Assembly (NCBI GenBank): GCA_027422505.1
Contig: JAPQWV010000017.1
Span: forward strand, 11,471,501-11,535,500
Length of the DNA stretch: 64,000 bases
Direction: 5' to 3'
DNA from: Craterostigma plantagineum
Lineage: Eukaryota > Streptophyta > Magnoliopsida > Lamiales > Linderniaceae
Shown: positions 46,575 to 55,560 of the stretch, one piece after another
Layout of the letters: the number at the start of each line of letters is the position of its first letter
Position numbering within the stretch: position 1 is the first letter of the stretch
Notes under the pieces: generated by a model
What the model was told of the DNA's origin: nothing
The model's database searches: none
The model's input: only the letters and a program-made list of their open reading frames with translations
Program-made: the position numbers and the translations under genes

Positions 46575-47102
46575 TCAAGCAGAGCATAAATGCTCTTTTT
46601 GATACTTAAGTGGTGGTAGTCCAATAGTCAATTTGTTGGTTGACAGCTTGTTGAGGGTCTTGAAGTTAAGATGAGATAATCGCTGGTGCCATAAGTCATT
46701 TTGAGTTGAAGTTGCCTTGGAGATTAGGCAGATATCGGTCTTTGGTTTGACAGTTCTAATATCAATGGTGTAAAGATTTGTCTTGCGAGTTCCAGTGAGA
46801 AGTTCTTCACCATTGGTATTGAGAATTTTGCAAGTTTTCTTTAGAAATACAACTTGGAGTCCAAAATCACTGAACTGTCCTATTGATAAGAGGTTGTGTG
46901 TCAGTCCTTCAACATACGAGACTTGTTTAATTGTGAGTCGATTGCATATGAGATCGCCATAGCCAAGGATTTTGGCTCCATTGCTATTACCAAAGCGTAC
47001 CAGTCCTCCAGGTCTATCAACGTAGTTGCTCAACAGTTCCTTTGTCCCAGTCATGTGTGTGGAGCAACCAGAATCTAAGTACCACACATGAGAGGCCTGC
47101 AA
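46575..47102 (-). CDS. Copia C protease and pre-integrase region
   Basis: Contains the aspartic protease site VWYLDSGCSTHMTGTKE and the GAG-pre-integrase segment with LWHQRLSHLNFKTLNKL ending HLCSA then TGA. The frame differs from gag and has no natural ATG at its start. It opens just after the polypyrimidine/AG sequence ttctctttttgcag (47099-47112), which looks like a splice acceptor. So pol could be made by splicing or frameshifting rather than by simple read-through. Confidence 0.85.
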   Translation of the reverse strand: MQASHVWYLDSGCSTHMTGTKELLSNYVDRPGGLVRFGNSNGAKILGYGDLICNRLTIKQVSYVEGLTHNLLSIGQFSDFGLQVVFLKKTCKILNTNGEELLTGTRKTNLYTIDIRTVKPKTDICLISKATSTQNDLWHQRLSHLNFKTLNKLSTNKLTIGLPPLKYQKEHLCSA

Positions 47103-47110
47103 AAAGAGAA

Positions 47111-49858
47111 CTAGAGGGTTTTAGGTACCCATTGAAATATGGGTCCACCTCTATTAATTTTGTTAGTCCGTTTAGACTCCCTAGATTTTCCTTTGTTAAG
47201 GGATGACCCAGAGTCACTACCTATTTCTAGGATAGGAATTTGTGTTCCTGCAGGTTGAAGCTTGGGAATCCATTTGTGCTCTAGTGAGGGTCTTTTTGTC
47301 TTAGGTTTAGACTTGAGTTTTTTGATTTTTGTAAGTTTGACAGGTTCGTTGATAGCTTTTGATTTTGATTCTTGTTTTGACGTTGTAGTTTTGTTTTTAG
47401 GAATTGTTTTGTGAGTTTGTTTGGTGACATGATCACGCATGGAAAGCTTTGTTTTTGTTGAGGAAGATAGTTTTTTCGATACATGACAAAACAAAGATGG
47501 TACAAAGGTTTTGGAAGGAAAATATTCAATAACAAAAGGGACATTGAGATCGCGATTCTCCTTCAAGATATCTTCCTTTTTAACCCATACTTGACCCTTC
47601 AATGGCTCTTTTGTGGGTCCTGAAAATTTTAATGTATTAGTGCAGGAAATTTTGTCATTTGAAATTAAGGTGTATGAAATTGTGTGTAATCTTAATTTTT
47701 CTTTAAGTGAAGATATTTCATGAAGAAGTTTTTGCCTTTCTTCATCAAATGACTTTCTCTCGCTTTCGAGAGTGGAGTGAAGATCACTGATTTTCTTTAT
47801 GCAATCAGGCATATATCCAGTTGCATATGTAACCATCTGTGCCATACTTTCCGAAGCACCTGAGGTTTCTTCTTCGTTTAGATGAGAAATATCTGTCTCA
47901 AATTCAGTTATTGCTGGACAACTTCTTTCTTTATAACTATCATTTAATTCTGTGTAGTTAAAAGGTATTTGAGTTGTACTGTGTGTTGATGTCTCATTTT
48001 CATTTTCACTGACGAAAGACATGAGATTCGTCAGGCAACCTGTCTGCATAAATTTGAGATCATATAGATAAGGTGAACTTGATATGCCTTGTTTTAACTT
48101 ATGTGGATTTTCAAAACCTAGTCCTTTATGGGGATAGTAAAAATCAATGTTAGCTGGTTTGTTTAAGAAGATTGTTTGTTCTGATTGATCTCGTCGAGTT
48201 AAAAGGTCCTCCAATTTTTTTATTTTGGAGTACAGTTTTTCCCGTTCTTTACTTAGTAGGTCATATTTAATTGTAGCGTCCATTGCCTGATCTCTGTGAG
48301 ATTTCATTTCCTTTTCTAAATCCGTGGCTTTAACTTCGGTTTTTTGCACTTGTATCTCCAGCTTAGCAATTTTTTCATTTGCTACAATTACACGATTCTT
48401 CTCACATGCATAATCATATCTAAACTTATCTAATACTGCTAAATTTTTCTCTAAGTTAGCTTCTAGTTCCTTGATTTTTCTTTTACCTAGTTTGTTAGAT
48501 TTGTATAAGGATAAAAATTCATTTTTCATCTTAAGTAAAGAATCATAATCTGCTTCACTTACCTCCACCATTTCTGAATTGTGAGAGGTTTCCGTGTCTG
48601 ACTCGCCTCCTTCAGCTCCAGCTCCAACTCCTTCGTCATCCAGCTTGGCCATCAGTGCCGCGTTCTCATTCTCGCTGTCTGAGGTATCTTCAAGCCAATG
48701 ATCCTCTTCTGCCATTAAGACCAGCCCCTTTTCTTTTTGTTCAGCTAATTGAACTTTTCTGCGATAATAGTTAACGTCCTTTTTCTTGGGCATTCTGCAC
48801 TCTCTGGCAAAGTGTCCATTCTTGCCGCAGTTGAAGCATTTGCCACCTTGTTGAGGAGTTTCAGAGTTGTTGTCCTCATCCTGAGTCTTTCCTTTAGAGT
48901 TGGAGGAAGTTCTTTGACGATTGGAGGAGGAACCAGTCTTCTTATAATATTTCCTCTGCACGAAATTCGAGACAAGAGCAAGTTGCTTAGCAAGATCTTT
49001 GAGGGTGATTTCCTGGTCTGCATGTTTGGTAAGATCCTTGAATTCGTCATCAGAACCAGAGTCTTCTCCCTCCTTAACTTGTGATGACTGGATAATTTCC
49101 TTGTCCTTGAATTGTTTTCTTGATGATCGTTCAGTCATAAGAGCAAGCGATTCGCTTCCTATTGGTTTGATTTCCTCCCTTCGTTTCTCCACATGATTGG
49201 AATGTTGATTGAGGTAGTCGAATAATGTATGAATGCTAACTTTAGTTAGGTCGTTCATCTGTCTTATCATAATTGTAGTAGCCTCCCATTCTGGATGAAG
49301 TGATCCTAAAAATTTGATATTGATTTCCATTACACTTTTTGTGACTCCATTCATTTTTAGCTCATTTAAAAGAACAAGAAATCGATGGAAGGTTTCTTGG
49401 AGAGTTTCCCCTTTGTTAGCATGAAAACGGTCATACGAGATGAGTGTGTTTGCCATTCTTGCCATTGTATTGACTTCTGTCCCCTGCATCATAATTCGAA
49501 GAGCATCCCACATTTCTTTTGCACTCTCACCACATTCGAGTTGCATCAAAATGTCATTGGGAATGACTTGCATCATGTATGATTTCGCCACTTTATCTGC
49601 CTTTAGTCGCAGTTTTTCTTCATCATTGCATTGATCAGTAGTTTTCAAGATTCTCTGTTCCTCTCTTGCAGGGGTGGTGTCAGTAGTGGCGGGAATTATT
49701 GTCCAATACTGTGTAGGTCCATTGTAAATAGATTCTAGTAGATTCTCAGAATTGTCCTTGCTTTCTATGAAGTTGATGAATCTTCTCTTCCAGACTGCGT
49801 ACTCTCCATGTCGGATGATGGGAGGTCTAACATCATTTCCCATGCTGAAAGAGTCCAT
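47111..49858 (-). CDS. Copia C gag with zinc knuckle and long coiled coil
   Basis: An intact 915-codon frame. Residues about 1-230 match copia gag (YAVWKRRFINFIES, VTKSVMEINIKFLGSLHPEW). A zinc knuckle CFNCGKNGHFAREC follows near residue 340. An acidic linker, then Glu/Lys-rich coiled coil (about 430-580, ELEANLEKNLAVLDKFRYDY) and a second one (about 690-745) come next. The C-terminus is Lys-rich and ends GPIFQWVPKTL. At 915 residues it is two to three times longer than compact copia gags. Such coiled-coil gags occur in SIRE-type elements. It forms the particle shell and binds RNA; no damage is visible. Confidence 0.95.
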   Translation of the reverse strand: MDSFSMGNDVRPPIIRHGEYAVWKRRFINFIESKDNSENLLESIYNGPTQYWTIIPATTDTTPAREEQRILKTTDQCNDEEKLRLKADKVAKSYMMQVIPNDILMQLECGESAKEMWDALRIMMQGTEVNTMARMANTLISYDRFHANKGETLQETFHRFLVLLNELKMNGVTKSVMEINIKFLGSLHPEWEATTIMIRQMNDLTKVSIHTLFDYLNQHSNHVEKRREEIKPIGSESLALMTERSSRKQFKDKEIIQSSQVKEGEDSGSDDEFKDLTKHADQEITLKDLAKQLALVSNFVQRKYYKKTGSSSNRQRTSSNSKGKTQDEDNNSETPQQGGKCFNCGKNGHFARECRMPKKKDVNYYRRKVQLAEQKEKGLVLMAEEDHWLEDTSDSENENAALMAKLDDEGVGAGAEGGESDTETSHNSEMVEVSEADYDSLLKMKNEFLSLYKSNKLGKRKIKELEANLEKNLAVLDKFRYDYACEKNRVIVANEKIAKLEIQVQKTEVKATDLEKEMKSHRDQAMDATIKYDLLSKEREKLYSKIKKLEDLLTRRDQSEQTIFLNKPANIDFYYPHKGLGFENPHKLKQGISSSPYLYDLKFMQTGCLTNLMSFVSENENETSTHSTTQIPFNYTELNDSYKERSCPAITEFETDISHLNEEETSGASESMAQMVTYATGYMPDCIKKISDLHSTLESERKSFDEERQKLLHEISSLKEKLRLHTISYTLISNDKISCTNTLKFSGPTKEPLKGQVWVKKEDILKENRDLNVPFVIEYFPSKTFVPSLFCHVSKKLSSSTKTKLSMRDHVTKQTHKTIPKNKTTTSKQESKSKAINEPVKLTKIKKLKSKPKTKRPSLEHKWIPKLQPAGTQIPILEIGSDSGSSLNKGKSRESKRTNKINRGGPIFQWVPKTL

Positions 49859-49869
49859 TGCCTGTGTTT

Positions 49870-50565
49870 TGGATATGATCGTTGACGTGTATTGTGAGGA
49901 AAGTTGGAATTGAATTTTGCGAATTGAAGAAGTAACGTGTTACTTTGCGAACAGATATGTGGGTTCGCAAGGTTGACCAGGTTCGCAAAGTGAGTTATGT
50001 TAGCAAAGTTCACACGGTTCGCAAAGTGAGTAAAGTTTGCAAGGTTCACACGGTACGCAAAGTGAGTAAAGTTCGCAAAGCAGTTGTGAGTTCGCAAAGT
50101 GTCAAGAGATCGCAAAGTGTGTTGAATTCGCGAAGTAAACTGGAGTTCGCAAAGTGAGCGAAGAACGCAAAGTAGTCTGAGTTCGCAAAGTGATCTAGTT
50201 CAAATGAGTTCGCAAAGTGGTCCAAGTTCGCAAAGTAATCTTGAGATTCGCAAAGTGGTCCAAGTTCGCAAAGTAATCTTGAGATTCGCAAAGTGGTCCA
50301 AGTTCGCAAAGTAATCAAGAGGTCGCAAAGTTCTGATTTTGCGAATTGATAACTGGATTCGTGAAGTGAGAAAGAACCTGATGCATTGATCTTTGAAAAT
50401 CTAACGGTTCGGGAACTTTGAACTCTCAAAGTAGAACTTTGCGAAGTGTCGATGCGCAAACTTAAAAAGGCCAACCAAGTGAAATGAAGGAGCCGCAAAG
50501 CGAAAGAAATCCTTGAGTTCGCAAACCTAGTTCCCAAAAGAAATTCCGTGCGCAAACTCAAGAAC
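49870..50565. repeat. TTCGCAAAG-word leader of copia C
   Basis: The 5' leader between primer site and gag is filled with ttcgcaaagtg words (on the order of thirty TTCGC or GCGAA occurrences). Near 50220-50310 they form almost tandem units (gtggtccaagttcgcaaagt). Long frames in both strands here result from the repeated word. Confidence 0.85.
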
Positions 50566-50815
50566 AGTCTGAGAAACAGGGCTGTTCTTCAAGTGTTTTA
50601 GATAGAAATCCAACAAATCTGACACAGCCTTCACGGAAACCAATTTGATAGCTCAGAACTAATAGTTCCACAAACTCGCCTTAACAAAAATAGAATATCT
50701 TCGAGAATAGTTGATATAGATGAGTCTGAGCTTTGCGACAGATAAACTACCACACAAGAACTCACCCTGCTAAAATCTTTAAGGCTTGAAATGAAGTTTC
50801 CTCACCTACACGCTT

Positions 50816-50827
50816 GATCTGATACCA
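50816..50827 (-). promoter_or_regulatory. Primer-binding site of copia C (tRNA-Met type)
   Basis: Minus strand TGGTATCAGATC, one change from the standard TGGTATCAGAGC, two bases from the 5' LTR end. Confidence 0.85.
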
Positions 50828-50829
50828 CT

Positions 50830-51124
50830 TGTAATTCCAGATTATCCAAGAACACTTCAACAGATTTAACCTTCGTAATATTTGAATAGTGTGCTATATA
50901 GGTTTACTGTTGAATACGTGAGGGTTTTGCAAATAGAAAACTTGATTAATGCTTGTTAGGGTTTAAGCTTAAATACCTTGTGAGGTATTTAAGCCCATTG
51001 GGCCCCTAACAAGCCCATTACAAATACAACCCTAGTACAAAAATAAAACATCTATAAAATGCATAGAAAAGAAATTACAAGACATAGAAATAATATTTTG
51101 GACACTTCTAAAATATTCCTAACA
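50830..51124 (-). mobile_element. 5' LTR of copia C
   Basis: 295 bp, identical to the LTR at 37372-37666. Confidence 0.95.
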
Positions 51125-51312
51125 AGGGCCTATTCCAAATCCTCAATGCTTCCGGTGTGGAAAGCGAGGGCATTTTGCCAAGTCATGTCCAACAAATCGA
51201 CCCCAAAATCAAGTTCAAACACCTATACGACCCCCATCAACTCAAGTTCAAGTATTCACACTGACAAATGAAAATGCGGAAAGGAATCCAGCGGACGTAT
51301 CGGTACGTTATT
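51125..51312 (+). pseudogene. Gypsy B gag, second part with zinc knuckle
   Basis: Directly after the target duplication the gag resumes with the zinc knuckle CFRCGKRGHFAKSC and a Gln/Thr/Pro-rich tail (QVQTPIRPPSTQVQVF), ending at a stop near 51312. Together with 36410-37371 it shows that copia C entered a gag gene. Confidence 0.85.
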
Positions 51313-52434
51313 AGTTTACGATATACCCATAACCATGTTAGTTGTTCTTAGAAATTAAGTCACATATTTGGATGTGTTGCTGGAGTTGTGTGAAGAAGAT
51401 GGAATATCTCCTACCTTTCCTAGGGTAGTGACGTAGTAATCCTTCCACACAAAGATCCAACACGAACTAATCAAGTGTTCGAGAGATGCTTAGCTATTGT
51501 TGAGAATAGTAACCTGAACGATTTGAACCATGATTATAATGGATAGGCTTCCAAAATATGGAGCCATATTCGTTTGTTTACGAGAGAAATCGTTAGGTTT
51601 CAATTACCCAAGAGAAGAGTATTCATCTTTCGGGTAATGCGAGCTAAAATAGAATTCCCAGAATTCTGCCCTAAAAACTCAAACGACTTTGAGAGTAAGT
51701 CGTGAGTCTTTTCTTGTATATGTGGTGAAGACGGAGGAATTACCTCGGTCGGAACCGGAAAAATGTACTAGGGATTATCGAAATCGTCAATGTGCTTTCA
51801 AATAATTTCCCGAGATTTTCCCTTGATCGATTCACAATGAGAGACATATTCTTTCTTCGTTAAATGCTCTTTCTTTCTTCGGATTATGATGACGAAGTCA
51901 CGCTTCACTTCTTCCAGCGCAACAAATTCTAAATCCTATAGTGCCGAAGTATGATCCTGTGCCACCATCTTTTGATTCATTTTATCAATCGTGCACGCAA
52001 GCGTTCGGTATCGGAGTGGCACAACGGAAGCGTGGCGGATACATGTTTAGATCAAGAAGATACCCTACGTTTGCCTTGTTAGGAGCTCGTGGAAGTCTTA
52101 AAGGGATTTTGAATATCAGAAAATGACAAGGGTAGAAATTACGACAGAGATTCTACTTCGCGTAACCTAGCTCCTGATAATCTTGCTTGCTGCTTATGAC
52201 CTTCTATACTTGCCGTTCGACTTTCGTACTAGAACAGCCGAGGTTTTACATTCATTAATTTCACAAATCCTAATTCGGCCTAGAATTTCTACGATGCTTT
52301 CCATGATAGAAAATAAGACAGTTTGGGTGATTGTCGATCACCTAACTAAGCCAACTCATTTCTCACCAATCGTTACCCGGAATTACACCAGTCGACGAAT
52401 TTTGGGGACGAAATTCTTTTTAAGAGGGGGATGA
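51313..52434 (+). pseudogene. Deleted pol remnant and polypurine tract of gypsy B
   Basis: Of protease, RT and RNase H nothing is legible. Near 52310-52385 a short integrase match remains (VWVIVDHLTKPTHFSPIV), then the sequence jumps to ggggacgaaattc and the polypurine tract taagagggggatga (52421-52434). So most of pol, including RT, has been lost. Confidence 0.7.
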
Positions 52435-54954
52435 TGTAATACCCGTAAATTTAATACGGGGTCATCGATATAATTTAGCAGTGTGAGTATCTAAATTAGA
52501 AATTTTGAAATAATCCAAAAATTTTATGAGACTTTCGGATATTAGGAGTCTTGAAATTAGATAGAAATAAATTAGGATTCGAATTTTAATACAAGAGATA
52601 CCCAAAATATAAAATAACCAAGTAGAATATTTTTTAAAGTAAATGATTAGTGGTGAGAAAGGTTTTGTATTATATATATAAATATATATATAGATATAGA
52701 TATAAAATAACTTAGTGAGTGAGGTGAAGTTTTTGCCAACAAAGAAAAGAGATAAACATTAGGGCTTGAAGTTTTCGATACCTTATATAAATATTTTAAT
52801 ACTAATTATAATCCTTCATTACCATCTCATCAAAGTTGTCGATATCAATTACAAAGTTTTCGTTATCTTATTCTCACACCAAACTTTTCGTATCACACAC
52901 CTTAGTATATTTTGTTATTACTAATTACATGTTATAGGATAAGGATGACAAATAAAACTTATAAAATATTACATAGGGCCGATTGCTTTGCTTAATCAAG
53001 GAGGAAAACGATAAGTCATCTACTAGTCCATTCGTACACAAAGTTCTAAGCATATATATATATATCAAAAACAGTAAGGAGAAAATGGAAAACCCTTGAG
53101 ACGGACGAACAAAAACAGAAAGGAGGCTAAGAGAGGAAGGTGATTTCGATCAAGGACAAATTCGGCAAGCTAGATAAATCGAATTTTGGGACGTGAGGTA
53201 GGTGAAACTTCGTCAACAACACGTAAATATTTTCGTAAAATTATGTCTTGTGCTTTTTATGTGATATATGTGATGCTGTGAAAGTTTTCGATGTGAATGT
53301 TATGTCGTTAAGTTGGAATTTCAGGTTTTAATTTATGTTCAGACCTATAACCATGTTCTAATTAGATGTTTATAACGCTACGGTAGGTAGATATTTTAAT
53401 GTGTTAGAATTTTTGGTAGAGGAACATAGGAGTATTCGAATATTTTTGGCATGTGGAGGATGTTCTCGATACAACTTGAATTAACCGAGGATATTAAGTA
53501 GTTGTAATCCTAGGAAGTTTTCGGTGACCTAAACTATTCAGTTTGATGGGGAAGCTATAGGCTTTATTTACACTCCCAAGTTTTGGCATTTGTATATTAC
53601 TAAGTTTGAATTATTTTTGTTTGCAAAAATTTGGAGGTTTTCGGCAATGTATGTTTTCGGCATACTAGGGTTTTCTTAATAACTTAATTGTTTGATATTT
53701 GTATGATTTTAACACAAACTTTTCAGTATAGCAATTTTACGGTTGACCAAATATTAGACTGAGTTGACTTTCGGGCTGTGAACTTATATTTCGAGCATAG
53801 TTAGAATTTTCAATGTATTATTTTTAGTCTATTTCAAACAGGACTAGAATTTATTTGGAAATAAATTTTAGGGAACTTCGGGGAATTATTTTAGGAAACC
53901 ACAAAGAAATAATTTTCGTGGGTTTTGGGTGAGGTTAGAATATTTTCGAGGAAAATATTGTTTAGGCCTTTAGTGAACTTTGGGGAAACTGGAATATTTT
54001 CGAGGGGAATATATTTATTTACAATATTGCATCTTATTGCACTGCATTGCACCATACCATACCATATTAGTGCGAGAATTGAACACCGTATGAAACGGGG
54101 ACGTTGTGACGTATTGACGAGCGGGGTAGAAAGAGTTCGTGACCAGTACTGGTGGGTCAGCCTGGCGCATGCGACCAGTATATGCTACCATCGATGTGGT
54201 AGGTCCGCCGGGCGTAAGCGACCAGTATTTGCTACCAGTATAGGTGAGGGACCTGGTAGGTCTGCCTGGCGTAAGCGACCAGTATATGCTACCAGTGGTC
54301 TGGTAGGGTAGCCTGGCGTAAGCGACCAGTATTTGCTACCAGTGTGGACCCGGATGCGATGTGAGGTGATGTGATGTTTGAGATTTTGTGATTGAGACCG
54401 GTAGGTCAGCCTGGCGTTAATGACCAGTATGTGCTACCGGCGGTTTGGTAGGGCAGCCTGGCGTAAACGACCAGAAATTGCTACCGGTATGTATTATCTG
54501 AGAGTGGACATGATATGATATGAGATTGTGAGATCTGATAGATTGGGATGAGGATGAGCATGCATTTCTTGTGAGGTATTTTGGCACGGGATTCGAGTGA
54601 GAGTGCGCACTGAATTAACGCATATTTTCACCTACTGTGCAATAGCTCAGGGTTTACGTGTTGTAGGTACCGAACATGATGCCGATACACGTCGAGGATG
54701 AGGCGGGCTGACGGCGGTGCTCCACGGACTTTTGAGGGCGAGGCTGTACATGGATGCGACCTGTGGAACGATGTTAGGATTTCTAATATTTTGATATTTT
54801 GGGGCTGCGACCCATGTACAGTAACGGCTATGTATACGAATATTTTGATGTAATATTTATTATTTTAGAAAAAAGTTTTTGTTAGACGGGTGTTCCGCGA
54901 CTTACGTTGCGAAAATCCGCCACTAATTAGTATTAGAAAGCGAGGGTCGTCACA
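52435..54954 (+). mobile_element. 3' LTR of gypsy B
   Basis: 2520 bp, TGTAATACCCG...GTCGTCACA. It closely matches the 5' LTR, with scattered substitutions, microsatellite differences and about 70 bp extra near 52540-52600. Confidence 0.9.
54130..54490. repeat. Stem-loop repeat array in 3' LTR of gypsy B
   Basis: The same CTGGTAG...CTACCAG units as at 35463-35795, in the same order, with several compensating changes (for example gaccggtaggt with gctaccgg) that keep stems paired. Confidence 0.8.
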
Positions 54955-54959
54955 ATGGT

Positions 54960-55560
54960 CCTGCAGCAACCACTGAACAAGAACAGCTTTTGGTCAGATG
55001 CATGGCTCAATCTCCAACAGCCACGTAGCGATAGCATGTTCTCCTTTTTCTAACATCTTTCTAGCCTCTGACTCTTTTGTAAAAGCTTCATTTTCTCGGG
55101 ACCTAATAATGATACGGGATGTCCCAAAACATTCCCTTTCACAATTGTTAGCTTCACAAATTATTTGAAGTATCATTTTTCCTAAGTATTCATTTTAACA
55201 TGACTAAACTTTGTCCCACATAAGCTATTAGGTCACCCATATCAACTATATTCAATCCTAGCAAGAATTTTGAGATTTTCGATACTAAATCTATGAATCT
55301 CACCCATGGCCGAATATCTCCAATCAACAACCGTGGGAGAAAGTTGTAGTGTGAGAAAGTATCTTTGTGTTTCTCTCTCTAGATAGTAAATTGCAAGCTT
55401 TTCGGATTTTTTTCAATCGTTGAACTCAGTAGAGAACAATAGTAATTATACCTATCTACTCGGTATAATACAAGCATAACCTATACTATCATTTATAAAA
55501 GAAACGCCCCTAATTACAAGGATATCTAATAATTGAGCAGTACTAAAAGTCTTCTTCAAC
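54960..55560. other. No recognisable gene
   Basis: Right flank of gypsy B. A 60-codon minus-strand frame (54994-55176) matches nothing I know. Sequence to 55560 is AT-rich; it may include the unrecognised 3' LTR of element E. Confidence 0.35.

Larger units (their letters stand above)
37372..51124 (-). mobile_element. Copia element C, 13.75 kb, identical LTRs, TSD AGGGC
   Basis: LTRs 37372-37666 and 50830-51124 are both 295 bp and identical throughout. AGGGC duplications lie at 37367-37371 and 51125-51129. Order on the minus strand: 5' LTR, Met primer site, motif-rich leader, gag with coiled coils, protease, integrase, RT/RNase H, a 2.3 kb spacer, a long extra coding region, polypurine tract (cttagggggagaa), 3' LTR. 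The coiled-coil gag and the extra 3' coding region recall SIRE/Maximus elements, but such short LTRs are atypical for that group. It is very young by LTR identity and sits in the gag of gypsy B. Pol and the extra region contain stops or shifts. Confidence 0.95.
33765..54954 (+). mobile_element. Gypsy element B, TSD ATGGT, interrupted by copia C
   Basis: Two long LTRs (33765-36255, 2491 bp; 52435-54954, 2520 bp), both TGTAATACCCG...GTCGTCACA, are flanked by ATGGT (33760-33764 and 54955-54959). A tRNA-Met primer site and a gag with a C-terminal zinc knuckle follow the 5' LTR. The polypurine tract taagagggggatga abuts the 3' LTR. Long LTRs, Met primer and the gag type suggest a Tekay/Del-like chromovirus. 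Most of pol is deleted. Gag is split by copia C. Confidence 0.9.

Noticed and set aside
50046..50561. 171-codon minus-strand gene in the leader of copia C
   Set aside because: Leu/Arg-rich low-complexity translation of the repeated TTCGCAAAG word; overlaps the 5' leader.
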